48,783 nucleotides of DNA from NCBI GenBank assembly GCA_024278765.1, contig JAJRSM010000068.1, positions 1-48,783 on the forward strand, in the 5' to 3' direction. Shown one piece after another: positions 17,867-26,329 of this stretch; position 1 is the first letter of the stretch, and each line of letters begins with the position of its first letter. Under the pieces are notes generated by a model that saw only the letters and a list, made by a program, of their open reading frames with translations, was not told where the DNA came from and did not search any database. Position numbers and translations under genes: made by a program. The DNA comes from Deltaproteobacteria bacterium (lineage in GTDB: Bacteria > Desulfobacterota > GWC2-55-46 > DRQE01).

Positions 17867-18979
17867 ATGACTACAGATTACTACGAGATGCTTGGCGTTG
17901 AGCGCGACGCGTCTCAGACTGATATAAAAAAGGCCTTCAGAAAGATGGCCCACAAGTACCACCCTGCCAAACATCAGGGTGACAAAAAAGCAGAAGAAAA
18001 ATTCAAAGAACTCAACGGTGCTTACGAGGTCCTTAAAGACCCTAATAAACGTGCGCACTATGACAGGTTCGGCACCGACGGTCCTCCAGGAGGTCCAGGC
18101 GGGCCCGGTGGTCACGGAGACTCCGGCTTTGGCGGAGACTTTCAGGATCTCTTTGGCGACGTCTTCTCGGATTTTTTCGGTGGAAGACAACGCCGCCCTG
18201 GCCCGGAGCCCGGCAATGACCTTAGATACAACCTAGATATAAGCTTTGACGAGGCCGTCTTCGGTGCAGGTAAAGATATAAAAATACCAAAGACCGATAG
18301 GTGCGGCACCTGTGCCGGAAGCGGAGCAAAGACCGGGACCTCACCTGAGAGCTGCAAACGCTGCGGCGGAAGCGGTCAGGAACGCTTCCAGCAAGGCTTT
18401 ATGAATATGGCAAGGACCTGTCGAGGATGTCGTGGCACGGGTGCGGTAATAGCAACCCCCTGCTCCACCTGCGCAGGGGCCGGAGTCGTCCAGAGTTCAT
18501 CAACACTCTCGATAAATATCCCAGCCGGCATTGACTCCGGTTCTCGCCTGCGAGTAGCAGGCGAAGGAGAACCCGGACCAAGAGGCGGCCCCAACGGTGA
18601 TCTCTATGTATTCCTAACGGTAGACCCGCATCCAATCTTTAAAAGAGAAGATAACGATATTATATGCGAAGTACCGATAAGTTTCCCGCAGGCAAGTCTT
18701 GGCGCAGAGATTGAGGTACCGACGATCGAGGGCAACGTAAAGGTCAAAATCCCTGCAGGCACACAGCCGGGCAAGGTAATGCGCCTGCGTGGTAAGGGTA
18801 TCGTCTCACTTAGATCTAACAGAAGAGGCGATCAACTCGTGTACATAAGAGTCGAGACCCCGTCAAAACTCAACAAACGCCAACGCGAACTACTCGAAGA
18901 GTTCGCTCATATAAGCAATGACGATATATTCCCGAATAAAAAAGGCTTCTTTGATAAAGTTAAGGAGATCTTCGAATGA
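17867..18979 (+). CDS. dnaJ: DnaJ-type co-chaperone with altered HPD motif
   Basis: About 370 residues from the ATG at 17867. The AAGGAG lies downstream of the track's TTG start and 14 nt ahead of this ATG. Order of parts: J-domain (DYYEMLGVERDASQTDIKKAF), Gly/Pro-rich linker, four CxxCxGxG zinc repeats (CGTCAGSG, CKRCGGSG, CRGCRGTG, CSTCAGAG), then the substrate-binding C-terminal domains. The invariant HPD loop of the J-domain reads HPA (codons cac cct gcc), in KYHPAKHQGD. Asp in HPD is required to stimulate DnaK ATPase in studied J-proteins, so this copy may hold substrates without activating DnaK. It overlaps the next gene by 4 bp. Confidence 0.93.
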   Translation: MTTDYYEMLGVERDASQTDIKKAFRKMAHKYHPAKHQGDKKAEEKFKELNGAYEVLKDPNKRAHYDRFGTDGPPGGPGGPGGHGDSGFGGDFQDLFGDVFSDFFGGRQRRPGPEPGNDLRYNLDISFDEAVFGAGKDIKIPKTDRCGTCAGSGAKTGTSPESCKRCGGSGQERFQQGFMNMARTCRGCRGTGAVIATPCSTCAGAGVVQSSSTLSINIPAGIDSGSRLRVAGEGEPGPRGGPNGDLYVFLTVDPHPIFKREDNDIICEVPISFPQASLGAEIEVPTIEGNVKVKIPAGTQPGKVMRLRGKGIVSLRSNRRGDQLVYIRVETPSKLNKRQRELLEEFAHISNDDIFPNKKGFFDKVKEIFE

Positions 18980-20643
18980 GGACAAAAACAACCGTAATAC
19001 TGCTAATCTTATTGGCAGTACTAATCACGCCACACGCCGCAGACGCCCGGCTCTTCTGGAGCAACCATAGCGCAAGCGACCTTCTCTGGAGAATATTCGA
19101 AGAGATCGAAGAGACAGGCCCGTCAGAGGGTACTACGGCAAGACTCGAAGATTTTTTAAAGAGCTATCCATCCGCCGCTATTGCAGATGAAGCCGCCGCA
19201 AAGCTTGCCAAGTTATATATGCAAGGCAAAGACTTTGAAGGCGCGCAGTACCATTACCAAAAAATTCTCAAAGATTATCCAGCAAGCCGTCACCGCATGG
19301 AATCACTCTTTGGTCTAGCCTATAGCCAGTACAGAAACGGTTTTATCGTAGAGGCCAAAAGTAACCTTGAGTCTATAATAAGCAATACAGACTCAGAGCT
19401 TAGCTATAAGGTCAAGGCCGACCTCCTACTCAAAACCATCGATTCAATAATAAACTCTCTTGGCGAGGGCAGTGCCAGACCCGCTATCGGCGCGATCCTC
19501 CCGCTTAGTGGTCGCTACACCAAGTACGGAGAACAAGCCCTTAGAGGCATAGTCCTTGCCGTCGATGACTTTGTCAGTGAAACATCTATTGACATTGAAC
19601 TTCTGATAAAAGACAGCACAGATAAAAATAGCCGCATCAAAGACACGGTAAACCAACTCGTAAGAAACCAGCATGTCACCGGCATTATCGGCCCACTCTT
19701 GAGCCGTAATGCCACCGTGGTTGCCAAGGCCGCACAACGCGGAGAGCTGCCTACCATGGTTCTCTCGCAAAAGACAGGCATCCCGGAGATCGGCGACTAC
19801 GTCTTTAGAAACTTCCTGACACTCAAGCAACAGGCAGAGACCATTGCGCGTCACGCAATTGAGAACGAAGGGATAGAAAGCTTTGCGATTCTCTCGCCAA
19901 AAACACCATACGGCAGAGACTTGGCCCGCCACTTCAAATATGCCGTTACCGAGCTTGGCGCAGTCGTAGAGGCCGAGCTTGAATACGAAGCCGGAGAGAA
20001 AGACTTTGGTGAAGAACTCCAGACACTCTTTCAAATAGAAGCCGAAGAAGGACTTAAGGGGCGCAGGAACGTCGTAAAATATACTCGCAAAATAGAGGCG
20101 CAGGCACTCTACATACCAGACTACTACGCCTCTATTGCGCAGATAGCTCCGCATCTGGCATTTTACAATATCAAAGAGATTCGCCTTTTTGGATCAAACG
20201 GCTGGAACTCGCCAAAACTACTTGAGCTTGCCAGCGAATATATCGAGGGTGCTGTATTTGTAGACGGCTTTTTTGCTAAGAGCCAACGCCCGGGCACTGC
20301 CGCATTTGTCAGAAAATTCTATAGTTCATATGACTATGAACCAGGAATTATCGAGGCCGAGGCCTATGACTCGGCAATGATACTGCTAAGAGCAATAGAA
20401 GAGAACGAAGAAGAAGAGCCTATCATCGACCGTAACGCAATCAGGGACTCTATTATAAATACCGTAGAGACTCAAAGCGCTACCGGCAGCCTATCTTTTA
20501 CTCCAGAGGGTGAGGCCTTAAAAGAATTATTTCTCCTTACGATTGAAAAACGTAAAATCAGAGAGATCAGCATAGACAACAAAAAGGCTCACAATCAATT
20601 AGAATACGATGACAGCTTCTTTGATATAGACCAAATGGACTGA
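18976..20643 (+). CDS. LpoA/LppC-like: TPR plus type 1 periplasmic binding domain
   Basis: 555 residues. A Sec signal peptide (TTVILLILLAVLITPHAADA) is followed by TPR-like repeats (residues 40-160, such as FEGAQYHYQKILKDYPASRHR) and then a type 1 periplasmic-binding fold starting at PAIGAILPLSGRYTKYGEQALRG. This arrangement is that of penicillin-binding protein activators (LpoA/LppC) and of related branched-chain amino acid binding proteins. It is exported to the periplasm. No lipobox cysteine was seen, so it is probably not a lipoprotein. Ligand and partner are unknown. Coupled by ATGA overlap to dnaJ. Confidence 0.8.
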   Translation: MRTKTTVILLILLAVLITPHAADARLFWSNHSASDLLWRIFEEIEETGPSEGTTARLEDFLKSYPSAAIADEAAAKLAKLYMQGKDFEGAQYHYQKILKDYPASRHRMESLFGLAYSQYRNGFIVEAKSNLESIISNTDSELSYKVKADLLLKTIDSIINSLGEGSARPAIGAILPLSGRYTKYGEQALRGIVLAVDDFVSETSIDIELLIKDSTDKNSRIKDTVNQLVRNQHVTGIIGPLLSRNATVVAKAAQRGELPTMVLSQKTGIPEIGDYVFRNFLTLKQQAETIARHAIENEGIESFAILSPKTPYGRDLARHFKYAVTELGAVVEAELEYEAGEKDFGEELQTLFQIEAEEGLKGRRNVVKYTRKIEAQALYIPDYYASIAQIAPHLAFYNIKEIRLFGSNGWNSPKLLELASEYIEGAVFVDGFFAKSQRPGTAAFVRKFYSSYDYEPGIIEAEAYDSAMILLRAIEENEEEEPIIDRNAIRDSIINTVETQSATGSLSFTPEGEALKELFLLTIEKRKIREISIDNKKAHNQLEYDDSFFDIDQMD

Positions 20644-20653
20644 GATTTAACAT

Positions 20654-20682
20654 TTGCACACAAAATTCATTTAGGTTATAAT
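20654..20682 (+). promoter_or_regulatory. Promoter of the dksA-like gene; mRNA probably leaderless
   Basis: TTGCAC (20654-20659), a 17-nt spacer and TATAAT (20677-20682). Only six bases separate the -10 from the ATG at 20689, and there is no Shine-Dalgarno, so transcription should begin at or next to the start codon. Confidence 0.7.
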
Positions 20683-20688
20683 CATCAG

Positions 20689-21057
20689 ATGAATAAAGTA
20701 AAACTAGATCACTACAAAAAAATTCTCGACTTGAAGTTAACCGAGCTGTTAGCCGATGCGGAGAAGACCGTAAGCGGCATGAACCGTTCTGATGAAGAAC
20801 ACTTCGCCGACCCGGGCGATAGGGCTCTGCGTGAAACAGACCGTAACTTTACCCTGCGAGTTAAAGACAGAGAACGTAAGCTCGTCGCAAAGGTCAAAGA
20901 GGCAATTGAACGAATCGATGACGGCACGTACGGTGAGTGTGAAGAATGCGGAGAGCCGATATCAGAGAAAAGACTTGAGGCACGGCCGGTGACGACAAGC
21001 TGCATTGAATGCAAGACTGAAGAAGAAGAGACCGAGAAGCAACGGGGGCAACTTTAA
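20689..21057 (+). CDS. dksA: DksA/TraR family zinc-finger regulator
   Basis: 122 residues. An N-terminal helical pair is followed by the zinc finger CEECGEPISEKRLEARPVTTSC with a second CIEC pair, the DksA/TraR C4 finger. These proteins enter the secondary channel of RNA polymerase and adjust promoters with ppGpp. The coiled-coil tip region includes DPGDRALRETDRN, in place of the DxxDxA of classical DksA (here ADPGDRA), so the two tip acidic residues seem kept. Symbol given at family level. Confidence 0.88.
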   Translation: MNKVKLDHYKKILDLKLTELLADAEKTVSGMNRSDEEHFADPGDRALRETDRNFTLRVKDRERKLVAKVKEAIERIDDGTYGECEECGEPISEKRLEARPVTTSCIECKTEEEETEKQRGQL

Positions 21058-21206
21058 GACTGCTAACACCGCCCACACCCAAAATAGGTGTCTTATGTAC
21101 CCCCTCATATCACTTACAACTAACGACCTCCATAATCAAAGACATACCCTAGCCCTATTGATAGAACTACCTCTTACTAACCTCAACAACCCGAAGCGCA
21201 AAGCCT

Positions 21207-22214
21207 ATGCCTGAACTAAGAAAAGACCCTATAATAGGACGCTGGGTAATCATATCCACAGACCGTGGCAAACGCCCGTCCGACTTCATCGTCCCCACCC
21301 CGCCTCCTAAGGGAGGGTCATGCCCTTTCTGCGGCGGCAACGAATCGATGACACCGCCCGAGATAATCTACTACCGTAACAATGAGGCCGAGAGTGACAA
21401 CAACTCCTACTGGTCAATACGTGTTGTGCCAAACAAGTACCCCGCCCTCAAGGTCGAAGGAAATCTGGACCGTTCAGGAGAAGGTGTCTACGATAAGATG
21501 AATGGCATCGGAGCACACGAGGTCATAATAGAATCACCTAACCACGACGACACACTCGCCACGCTCCCAGTTAAACACTTTGAAGAAGTCCTCTGGGCGT
21601 ACCGGGATAGAATCATAGACCTCAAACAGGATATAAGACTTCGCTACCTGGTAATATTTAAAAACCACGGAGAGGCCGCAGGAGCATCTCTTGAACATAC
21701 GCATTCTCAACTCATAGCACTCCCAATCGTACCAAAGAGAGTCGCCGAAGAACTCGACGGCAGCCTTGAGTATTATAACTATAAAGAACGCTGCATCTTC
21801 TGCGATATAATACGCCAAGAGATAGCCCAGGGCTCGCGACTTGTCACCGAGAATCAAGACTATATTGCCATTGCTCCATACGCCCCTAAATCACCGTTTG
21901 AGGTATGGATACTACCTAAATTTCACGAATCAAACTTTGAGAACTCTCAGAAACACCACTATGAAAACCTAGCGGCAATATTTTCAAATGTCCTGAAAAG
22001 AATAAATAAAGTCCTCGGTGCGCCTCCGTATAACTTCATTCTGCATAGCGCACCTATAAAGAACGGAACCTCTGCGCTCCCGCACTACCACTGGCACTTT
22101 GAGATAATGCCCAAGCTCACAAAGACAGCCGGCTTTGAGTGGGGCTCCGGCTTCTATATCAACCCAACCCCGCCGGAAGAATCGGCTAAGTTCCTGCGAG
22201 AGGCAAAGGTCTAA
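21207..22214 (+). CDS. galT: Galactose-1-phosphate uridylyltransferase
   Basis: 335 residues, typical for bacterial GalT. It opens with RKDPIIGRWVIISTDRGKRPSDF and CPFCGG (zinc Cys pair), continues with SLEHTHSQLIALPIVP and ends with the second HIT half HYHWHFEIMPKLT. It transfers UMP from UDP-glucose to galactose-1-phosphate in the Leloir pathway. Homologues with this short form can also be ADP-glucose phosphorylases, so the substrate is an inference. It starts 149 bp after dksA without a clear SD. A short hairpin ACACC-GGTGT lies near 21076. Confidence 0.88.
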   Translation: MPELRKDPIIGRWVIISTDRGKRPSDFIVPTPPPKGGSCPFCGGNESMTPPEIIYYRNNEAESDNNSYWSIRVVPNKYPALKVEGNLDRSGEGVYDKMNGIGAHEVIIESPNHDDTLATLPVKHFEEVLWAYRDRIIDLKQDIRLRYLVIFKNHGEAAGASLEHTHSQLIALPIVPKRVAEELDGSLEYYNYKERCIFCDIIRQEIAQGSRLVTENQDYIAIAPYAPKSPFEVWILPKFHESNFENSQKHHYENLAAIFSNVLKRINKVLGAPPYNFILHSAPIKNGTSALPHYHWHFEIMPKLTKTAGFEWGSGFYINPTPPEESAKFLREAKV

Positions 22215-22229
22215 AACTAGATAAAAGAT

Positions 22230-23471
22230 ATGAGCAAAGACCTTATAACAAAGATCATAGATATAACGACCTCTGAGACAAGCCTTGGCGACAGGCTCGC
22301 AAAGAGCGCGTGTCTGCTCGCAAAAGAACTAGAAATGGAGGACTGCACCATATACAGGTGGAACGACTCGGAACGCCGCTTTATGGCTGCGGCCCATGCA
22401 GGCAGACGATCTGATCTTATAGCCAGCTACATGGACGGCGAAGGGTTTGCATTCGCCGTTGCCACAAGTCTTCGCCAGGCAACCATATACACACCAAAAC
22501 TCGAATCGTCCAAGGCACGTTCGGTCCATGACAACGGCCTGGTGGGCTTTAGAAGCACAATGGTCTATCCTCTAAGCGATGGTCGGTCCTGCTTCGGAGT
22601 CATATACCTGAAATCACGCATAAAAAAAACACTGTCTACCTTCAAGAAAAAACAACTTATCACCTCAACAAAGCAAATAACCTATACGATAAAGTCCAAT
22701 ATCAACTACATGCGCCTGCAAAGCACCTATAACGAGTTCCGTACCGTCCAGAAAAGGCTGGTAAATGCTGAAAAGCTCATGACGCTAGGTGAGCTATCGG
22801 CTACCCTTGCTCATGAGATTAAAAACCCTCTGCTCAGCATTGGAGGCTACGCCAAGGGACTGCGAAAAAACACAGAAAAAAACTCGAAAAACGCCCCATA
22901 CATCGACCAGATATGCTCGCAGGTCAAGCGACTGGAGACGATAATCGACGATATCTTCAACTACACCGAGGAACGCCCGCTTTGCCTCTGCTCAACTGAT
23001 ATAAATGAGGTCATCCGCACAACTCTTCACCTCTTCAAAGACAGGTGCAGCACCAATAAAATCAAGATAAAAGAAAGACTTACAAAGCTCCCGCTCCACG
23101 CGCAGCTCGATAAAGACCAGATTAAGATAGCCTTTGACAACCTCATAGCAAATGCGATACAGTCGATGAAAGACGGTGGCGAGCTCACGCTTGTCACCAA
23201 AAAACACAAAGAATGGGTCGTCGTAGAGATCAGCGACAACGGCGGTGGCGTCGACCCGAAGTATCTGTGTGAGATATTCGACCCGTTTTTCACGACTAAA
23301 AAAGGCAAAGGACCATCAGAGACAACAGGCACAGGCCTTGGGTTGCCAATTACCAATCGGATTGTGACTCGTCACCAGGGCATTATCGATATAAAGAATA
23401 GCTATGGCAAAGGAATTACCTTTGCTGTCAGAATACCTTCTTCCAAAGCAGGTCAGCCTGCAAAAACTTGA
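22230..23471 (+). CDS. Cytoplasmic sensor histidine kinase with GAF domain
   Basis: 413 residues without membrane helices. GAF-like sensor domain at about 10-155, a coiled-coil linker, then HisKA with the H-box LATLAHEIKNPLLSIGGYAKG-type sequence and HATPase_c with N-box (DNLIANAIQSM), G1 (EISDNGGGVDP) and G2 (TGTGLGLPIT). It should autophosphorylate the H-box His and pass phosphate to a response regulator, most likely the gene 31 nt downstream. The signal is unknown. Confidence 0.9.
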   Translation: MSKDLITKIIDITTSETSLGDRLAKSACLLAKELEMEDCTIYRWNDSERRFMAAAHAGRRSDLIASYMDGEGFAFAVATSLRQATIYTPKLESSKARSVHDNGLVGFRSTMVYPLSDGRSCFGVIYLKSRIKKTLSTFKKKQLITSTKQITYTIKSNINYMRLQSTYNEFRTVQKRLVNAEKLMTLGELSATLAHEIKNPLLSIGGYAKGLRKNTEKNSKNAPYIDQICSQVKRLETIIDDIFNYTEERPLCLCSTDINEVIRTTLHLFKDRCSTNKIKIKERLTKLPLHAQLDKDQIKIAFDNLIANAIQSMKDGGELTLVTKKHKEWVVVEISDNGGGVDPKYLCEIFDPFFTTKKGKGPSETTGTGLGLPITNRIVTRHQGIIDIKNSYGKGITFAVRIPSSKAGQPAKT

Positions 23472-23502
23472 CATAGCGGTCGGAAGATCGAGGGAGCAAC
23501 GG

Positions 23503-23865
23503 ATGAGCAGCAGAGTACTTATCGTGGATGACGAGGAAGGAATCAGGCTTCTTTATAAAGAAGAGCTAGAGGAAGAAGGATACGAGGTAGAGCTGGCGTC
23601 GTCTGGCGAAGAAGCTCTTAAGAAACTCGACTCAGGCCAGATGGATATGGTACTGCTAGATATTAAGATGCCGGGAATGGACGGCGTTGAGGTCCTGCGT
23701 ATGCTAAAAGAAAAATATAAAGAACTGCCCGTCATACTCTGCACCGCATACCCGCACTATAAGCAAGAGTTCGGCACGTGGGCCTCAGATGCCTACGTCG
23801 TAAAGTCATCGGACCTACGAGAGCTAAAAGATAAGATCAAAGACGTCCTGCGCAAAGACCATTAA
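23503..23865 (+). CDS. Single-domain response regulator (REC only)
   Basis: About 120 residues from the ATG at 23503, which has AGGGAG ahead. The track start would reach back into the kinase gene. It is a REC domain: acidic pair in VDDEEG, phospho-acceptor Asp in VLLDIKMPGMDG, Thr in CTAYP and Lys in YVVKSSD. There is no output domain, so it works by phosphorelay or protein contact. It pairs with the preceding kinase. Confidence 0.92.
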   Translation: MSSRVLIVDDEEGIRLLYKEELEEEGYEVELASSGEEALKKLDSGQMDMVLLDIKMPGMDGVEVLRMLKEKYKELPVILCTAYPHYKQEFGTWASDAYVVKSSDLRELKDKIKDVLRKDH

Positions 23866-23900
23866 AGTTATTCAGGGAATTCATTCTCCCCCTGCTTGTC

Positions 23901-23972
23901 ACCCTGAATTTATTTCAGGGTCTGTCTTTTATTTGACGCAAAACAGAACAGATGCTGAAACAAGTTCAGCAT
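23901..23972. repeat. Two palindromic repeat copies upstream of tRNA-Ala
   Basis: ACCCTGAA-TTTAT-TTCAGGGT (23901-23921) and ATGCTGAA-ACAAG-TTCAGCAT (23952-23972), each followed or preceded by GTCTGTCTTT or GACA. They are the same family as 1202-1222 and 29498-29518. The first may also act as terminator of the kinase/regulator operon. Confidence 0.8.
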
Positions 23973-24001
23973 GACAAATTTTACAGACTCAAACCGTACG
24001 G

Positions 24002-24077
24002 GGGGGGTTAGCTCAGCTGGGAGAGCATCTGGTTCGCAATCAGAAGGTTGGGAGTTCGATCCTCCTACCCTCCACCA
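24002..24077 (+). tRNA. tRNA-Ala(CGC)
   Basis: A 76-nt cloverleaf with encoded CCA: acceptor GGGGGGT/ACCCTCC, D arm GCTC-GAGC, anticodon arm TCTGG-TTCGCAA-TCAGA giving anticodon CGC, T arm GGGAG-TTCGATC-CTCCT. The G3-U70 wobble, the main alanine identity element, is present, which agrees with the anticodon. It decodes GCG. An integrase remnant lies directly downstream. Confidence 0.95.
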
Positions 24078-24089
24078 TATTTTCCAATG

Positions 24090-24235
24090 GGTTGCAGTGA
24101 TACCGCGACCCATTTCTTGACAGGCTGCGCCGCAATTATGCCTATCCTGTCCAGCACCTCAACATCATCGCGCAAATTCCCAGTATAGCAACGGAGATAA
24201 CACTGCGTCATACGGATATTCATATAACCCGAAGG
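24090..24235 (-). pseudogene. Remnant of a tyrosine recombinase (phage-type integrase)
   Basis: On the minus strand the stretch reads GYMNIRMTQCYLRCYTG followed by NLRDDVEVLDRIGI. This matches the C-terminal end of tyrosine recombinases (typically GHsdIrMTqrYaHLaPenLrdAVevLDri) with the active region decayed (RYAHL reads CYLRC). A TGA stands a few codons upstream and no start exists. Its position next to a tRNA 3' end fits a past integration event. Short match, hence moderate confidence. Confidence 0.5.
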
Positions 24236-24504
24236 TCTCTGATCTCATCTCCATTGCCATTCCTCCCTCCGTTCATAGAATATTTCGGGGCTTTTCAGTA
24301 CTCTCAAGGCTTACGTTCATTAAACTTACCTTCATTAACTTTGCAGGCCTGGGGCTTGCGCCTCTCAGATTGATGCCTCCCAAATCAGCGTTAAGCGCGG
24401 CACAAAACCCGGGCTGGAGGCACGGAGATAATAGGTCAGGGATAATTTTGCGCAGCAGGTATAAACCCAGACTATAGACCTGGGTTTACGCAAGTACGCC
24501 CGTA
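24236..24504. other. Gene-free stretch with tonB operon terminator hairpin
   Basis: No supported gene. It contains AAACCCAG (24463-24470) pairing with CTGGGTTT (24480-24487), a hairpin 17 nt past the tonB stop on the minus strand. This is a likely weak terminator of that operon. A direct repeat TTAAACTTACCTTCATTAACTT-like motif is seen near 24318. Confidence 0.5.
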
Positions 24505-25191
24505 TTAGCGAAGTGCGAATACCACCGGTATGATAAACTCCAACTCCCGGCGTGGGTCGTTCTCCGGTATGGGCGGAAACGGGTCAGCCCGCTGCGCCAT
24601 ATCGAGTGCGGCTTCGTCGAGCAACCTGTTGCCGGTGCGCTGCTCCAGAGTTACCTGCTGTATGCGTCCTGTGCTGTCGATACGGATGCGCAACATCCCC
24701 CTACCTTCAATGCGTAGACGTTTGGCGCGTCGCGGATATTTTTTATGTTTTTCCAGCCAGGCAACCAGCAATTGTTCGTACTGCGCTGTGGCTACTGCGT
24801 CCAGCGGCTCCGCCGCGTCGGGCGCTGCTAAGGGCGGCTGTACAATCTCCTGCGCAGGTTCAGGGGGCTGTTCAATCTCAGGGAGCTCGTTGACCGGACC
24901 TGGCACCGGCGGTTGTGGTTCAGGTACTGGCTCTACCAACGGCTGCGGTTTAACTAACGCTTCTTGAACTACCGGCCTTGGCTGAGGGACAGGGACAGGC
25001 TCGACTATGGGTTGCGAAACGGCATTCACCGTCTGGTCTGCAACAACGGCCAGTAAACTGACACGTAGCGAGGGTGCCGGAGACGGTGGCGGCGGGGCGG
25101 GGGAGGACAGCACAAGCCACAAGACAACGCCGCCATGTATGGCCAGAGCTATCAACACGGTTATGCCAATGTGTAGGCGGGTGATCGTCAT
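24505..25191 (-). CDS. tonB: Energy transducer TonB
   Basis: 228 residues: one N-terminal membrane anchor (HIGITVLIALAIHGGVVLWLVL), a long proline/valine/glutamate-rich periplasmic spacer (PVPQPRPV, PVPEPQPPVPGP), and a C-terminal TonB domain (YPRRAKRLRIEGRGMLRIRIDSTG). It couples the inner-membrane proton gradient, through ExbB-ExbD, to outer membrane receptors. The last gene of the iron uptake operon, 5 nt after exbD. Confidence 0.92.
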   Translation of the reverse strand: MTITRLHIGITVLIALAIHGGVVLWLVLSSPAPPPPSPAPSLRVSLLAVVADQTVNAVSQPIVEPVPVPQPRPVVQEALVKPQPLVEPVPEPQPPVPGPVNELPEIEQPPEPAQEIVQPPLAAPDAAEPLDAVATAQYEQLLVAWLEKHKKYPRRAKRLRIEGRGMLRIRIDSTGRIQQVTLEQRTGNRLLDEAALDMAQRADPFPPIPENDPRRELEFIIPVVFALR

Positions 25192-25196
25192 GGGCG

Positions 25197-25595
25197 TTAC
25201 TTCTGCATAGTCGCCAACGCAACATTGCTAGCGCCGGCGGCACGGATCTCATCCATTACTTTGAGCAACTGCTGCACTTCGGTACGCGCGTCACTTTTCA
25301 AGGTAATGGGTGAATCGCTGTTCTGTTTAAGCAGTGGCTCAATAGCCTTGCGCAGCTGCGCCAACTCAACACGCTCACCGTTGATGGAAAGCTGACCCGT
25401 ACTATCTAGGGCCACAATAATGGGCGTTGCTTCGCTTGCAGTTGCGCTACTTGATTCGGGAAGCTCCAGTTCAAGAGCTTCCGGCACCAGAAAAGTGCTG
25501 GTGAGCATAAAAAAGACCAGCAGCAGGAATACGATATCGATAAGCGGCGCTATATCGAGATGCGCGTGAATGCGCGACCGGCCTTCAAATTCCAT
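25197..25595 (-). CDS. exbD: Biopolymer transport protein ExbD
   Basis: 132 residues with one N-terminal membrane helix containing the functional Asp (HLDIAPLIDIVFLLLVFFML) and a periplasmic domain. Standard ExbD/TolR length. Part of the proton-driven ExbB-ExbD motor for TonB. The start overlaps the end of exbB by 11 bp. Confidence 0.93.
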   Translation of the reverse strand: MEFEGRSRIHAHLDIAPLIDIVFLLLVFFMLTSTFLVPEALELELPESSSATASEATPIIVALDSTGQLSINGERVELAQLRKAIEPLLKQNSDSPITLKSDARTEVQQLLKVMDEIRAAGASNVALATMQK

Positions 25596-26265
25596 AGGTT
25601 TCGTCCTCTGCTAATTTATCGTCATCACTGCCTTCAACATGAGAGGGGCTTTTGCCAAAGTACAGCATAACCCTGATGGTGGCATCTTTCATTGCCGCAC
25701 GCACATTATCAACCTCGCCTTCCAGATAATAGAATGCCGCCATAGCGGGAATAGCCACCGTAAGCCCAAAGGCCGTGGTTAGCAGGGCTTCCCATATCCC
25801 GCCGGATAGAATAGACGGATCAACGCGGCTGCCCGCCTCTTCAAGGCGCATGAAGGCGGCAATCATACCCGTCACCGTGCCGAGCAAACCCAGCAACGGA
25901 CTTAAATGAGCAATGGCGGAAAGGCTCCGCAGCCAGGATTCAAGGTTACGAATCTGGGCCGAGCCTACCCTGCTCACCTCTGCTTCGGCATCTTTAGCCG
26001 TCATCCCGGGGTCTGCTCCACAGCGCAAGGCACTCTCCATCACTCTGGCGACCGGACTATTTTGCTGTTCTAATTGCCTCAACGCTTCACTATTCTGACC
26101 GCTGTGCAATGCTGACATTACCGACTCTACAAATTTAGAGCGGCGCATACCGCTGCTGAAGAATTGAAACAGTTTGACAAGAATGATGGCCGTGGCCAGC
26201 ACGGACATGGCCAGTAGAATGAACATCACAGGCCCGCCTTGTTGAAACATGCTTACTACATCCAT
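25585..26265 (-). CDS. exbB: Biopolymer transport protein ExbB (MotA/TolQ/ExbB family)
   Basis: 226 residues, three membrane segments (VMFILLAMSVLATAIILVKLF, HLSPLLGLLGTVTGMIAAF, ALLTTAFGLTVAIPAMAAFYY) with the family LLGLLGTVTGMI and Ala-Leu-xx-TAxGLxxAIP blocks. Forms the pentameric channel of the TonB motor. It is separated from the receptor gene by a strong hairpin. Confidence 0.93.
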   Translation of the reverse strand: MDVVSMFQQGGPVMFILLAMSVLATAIILVKLFQFFSSGMRRSKFVESVMSALHSGQNSEALRQLEQQNSPVARVMESALRCGADPGMTAKDAEAEVSRVGSAQIRNLESWLRSLSAIAHLSPLLGLLGTVTGMIAAFMRLEEAGSRVDPSILSGGIWEALLTTAFGLTVAIPAMAAFYYLEGEVDNVRAAMKDATIRVMLYFGKSPSHVEGSDDDKLAEDETYGI

Positions 26266-26288
26266 AAGTTTTAAACCTCAAGAAAGGG

Positions 26289-26319
26289 GTGGACGGCAAA
26301 CCACCGGCTTGCCGTCCAC
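26289..26319 (-). terminator. Intercistronic hairpin between receptor and exbB
   Basis: GTGGACGGCAA (26289-26299) pairs perfectly with TTGCCGTCCAC (26309-26319) around a 9-nt loop. On the minus strand it is followed by CCCCTTTCTT, a weak U-rich tract. It may be a partial terminator or a stability element that keeps receptor mRNA above exbBD-tonB mRNA. Confidence 0.6.
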
Positions 26320-26329
26320 AGGGTTATAG

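Noticed and set aside
24300-24440. Pentapeptide-like stretch NADLGGINLRGA on the minus strand
   Set aside because: Too short, stops on both sides, no start. Chance similarity cannot be excluded.
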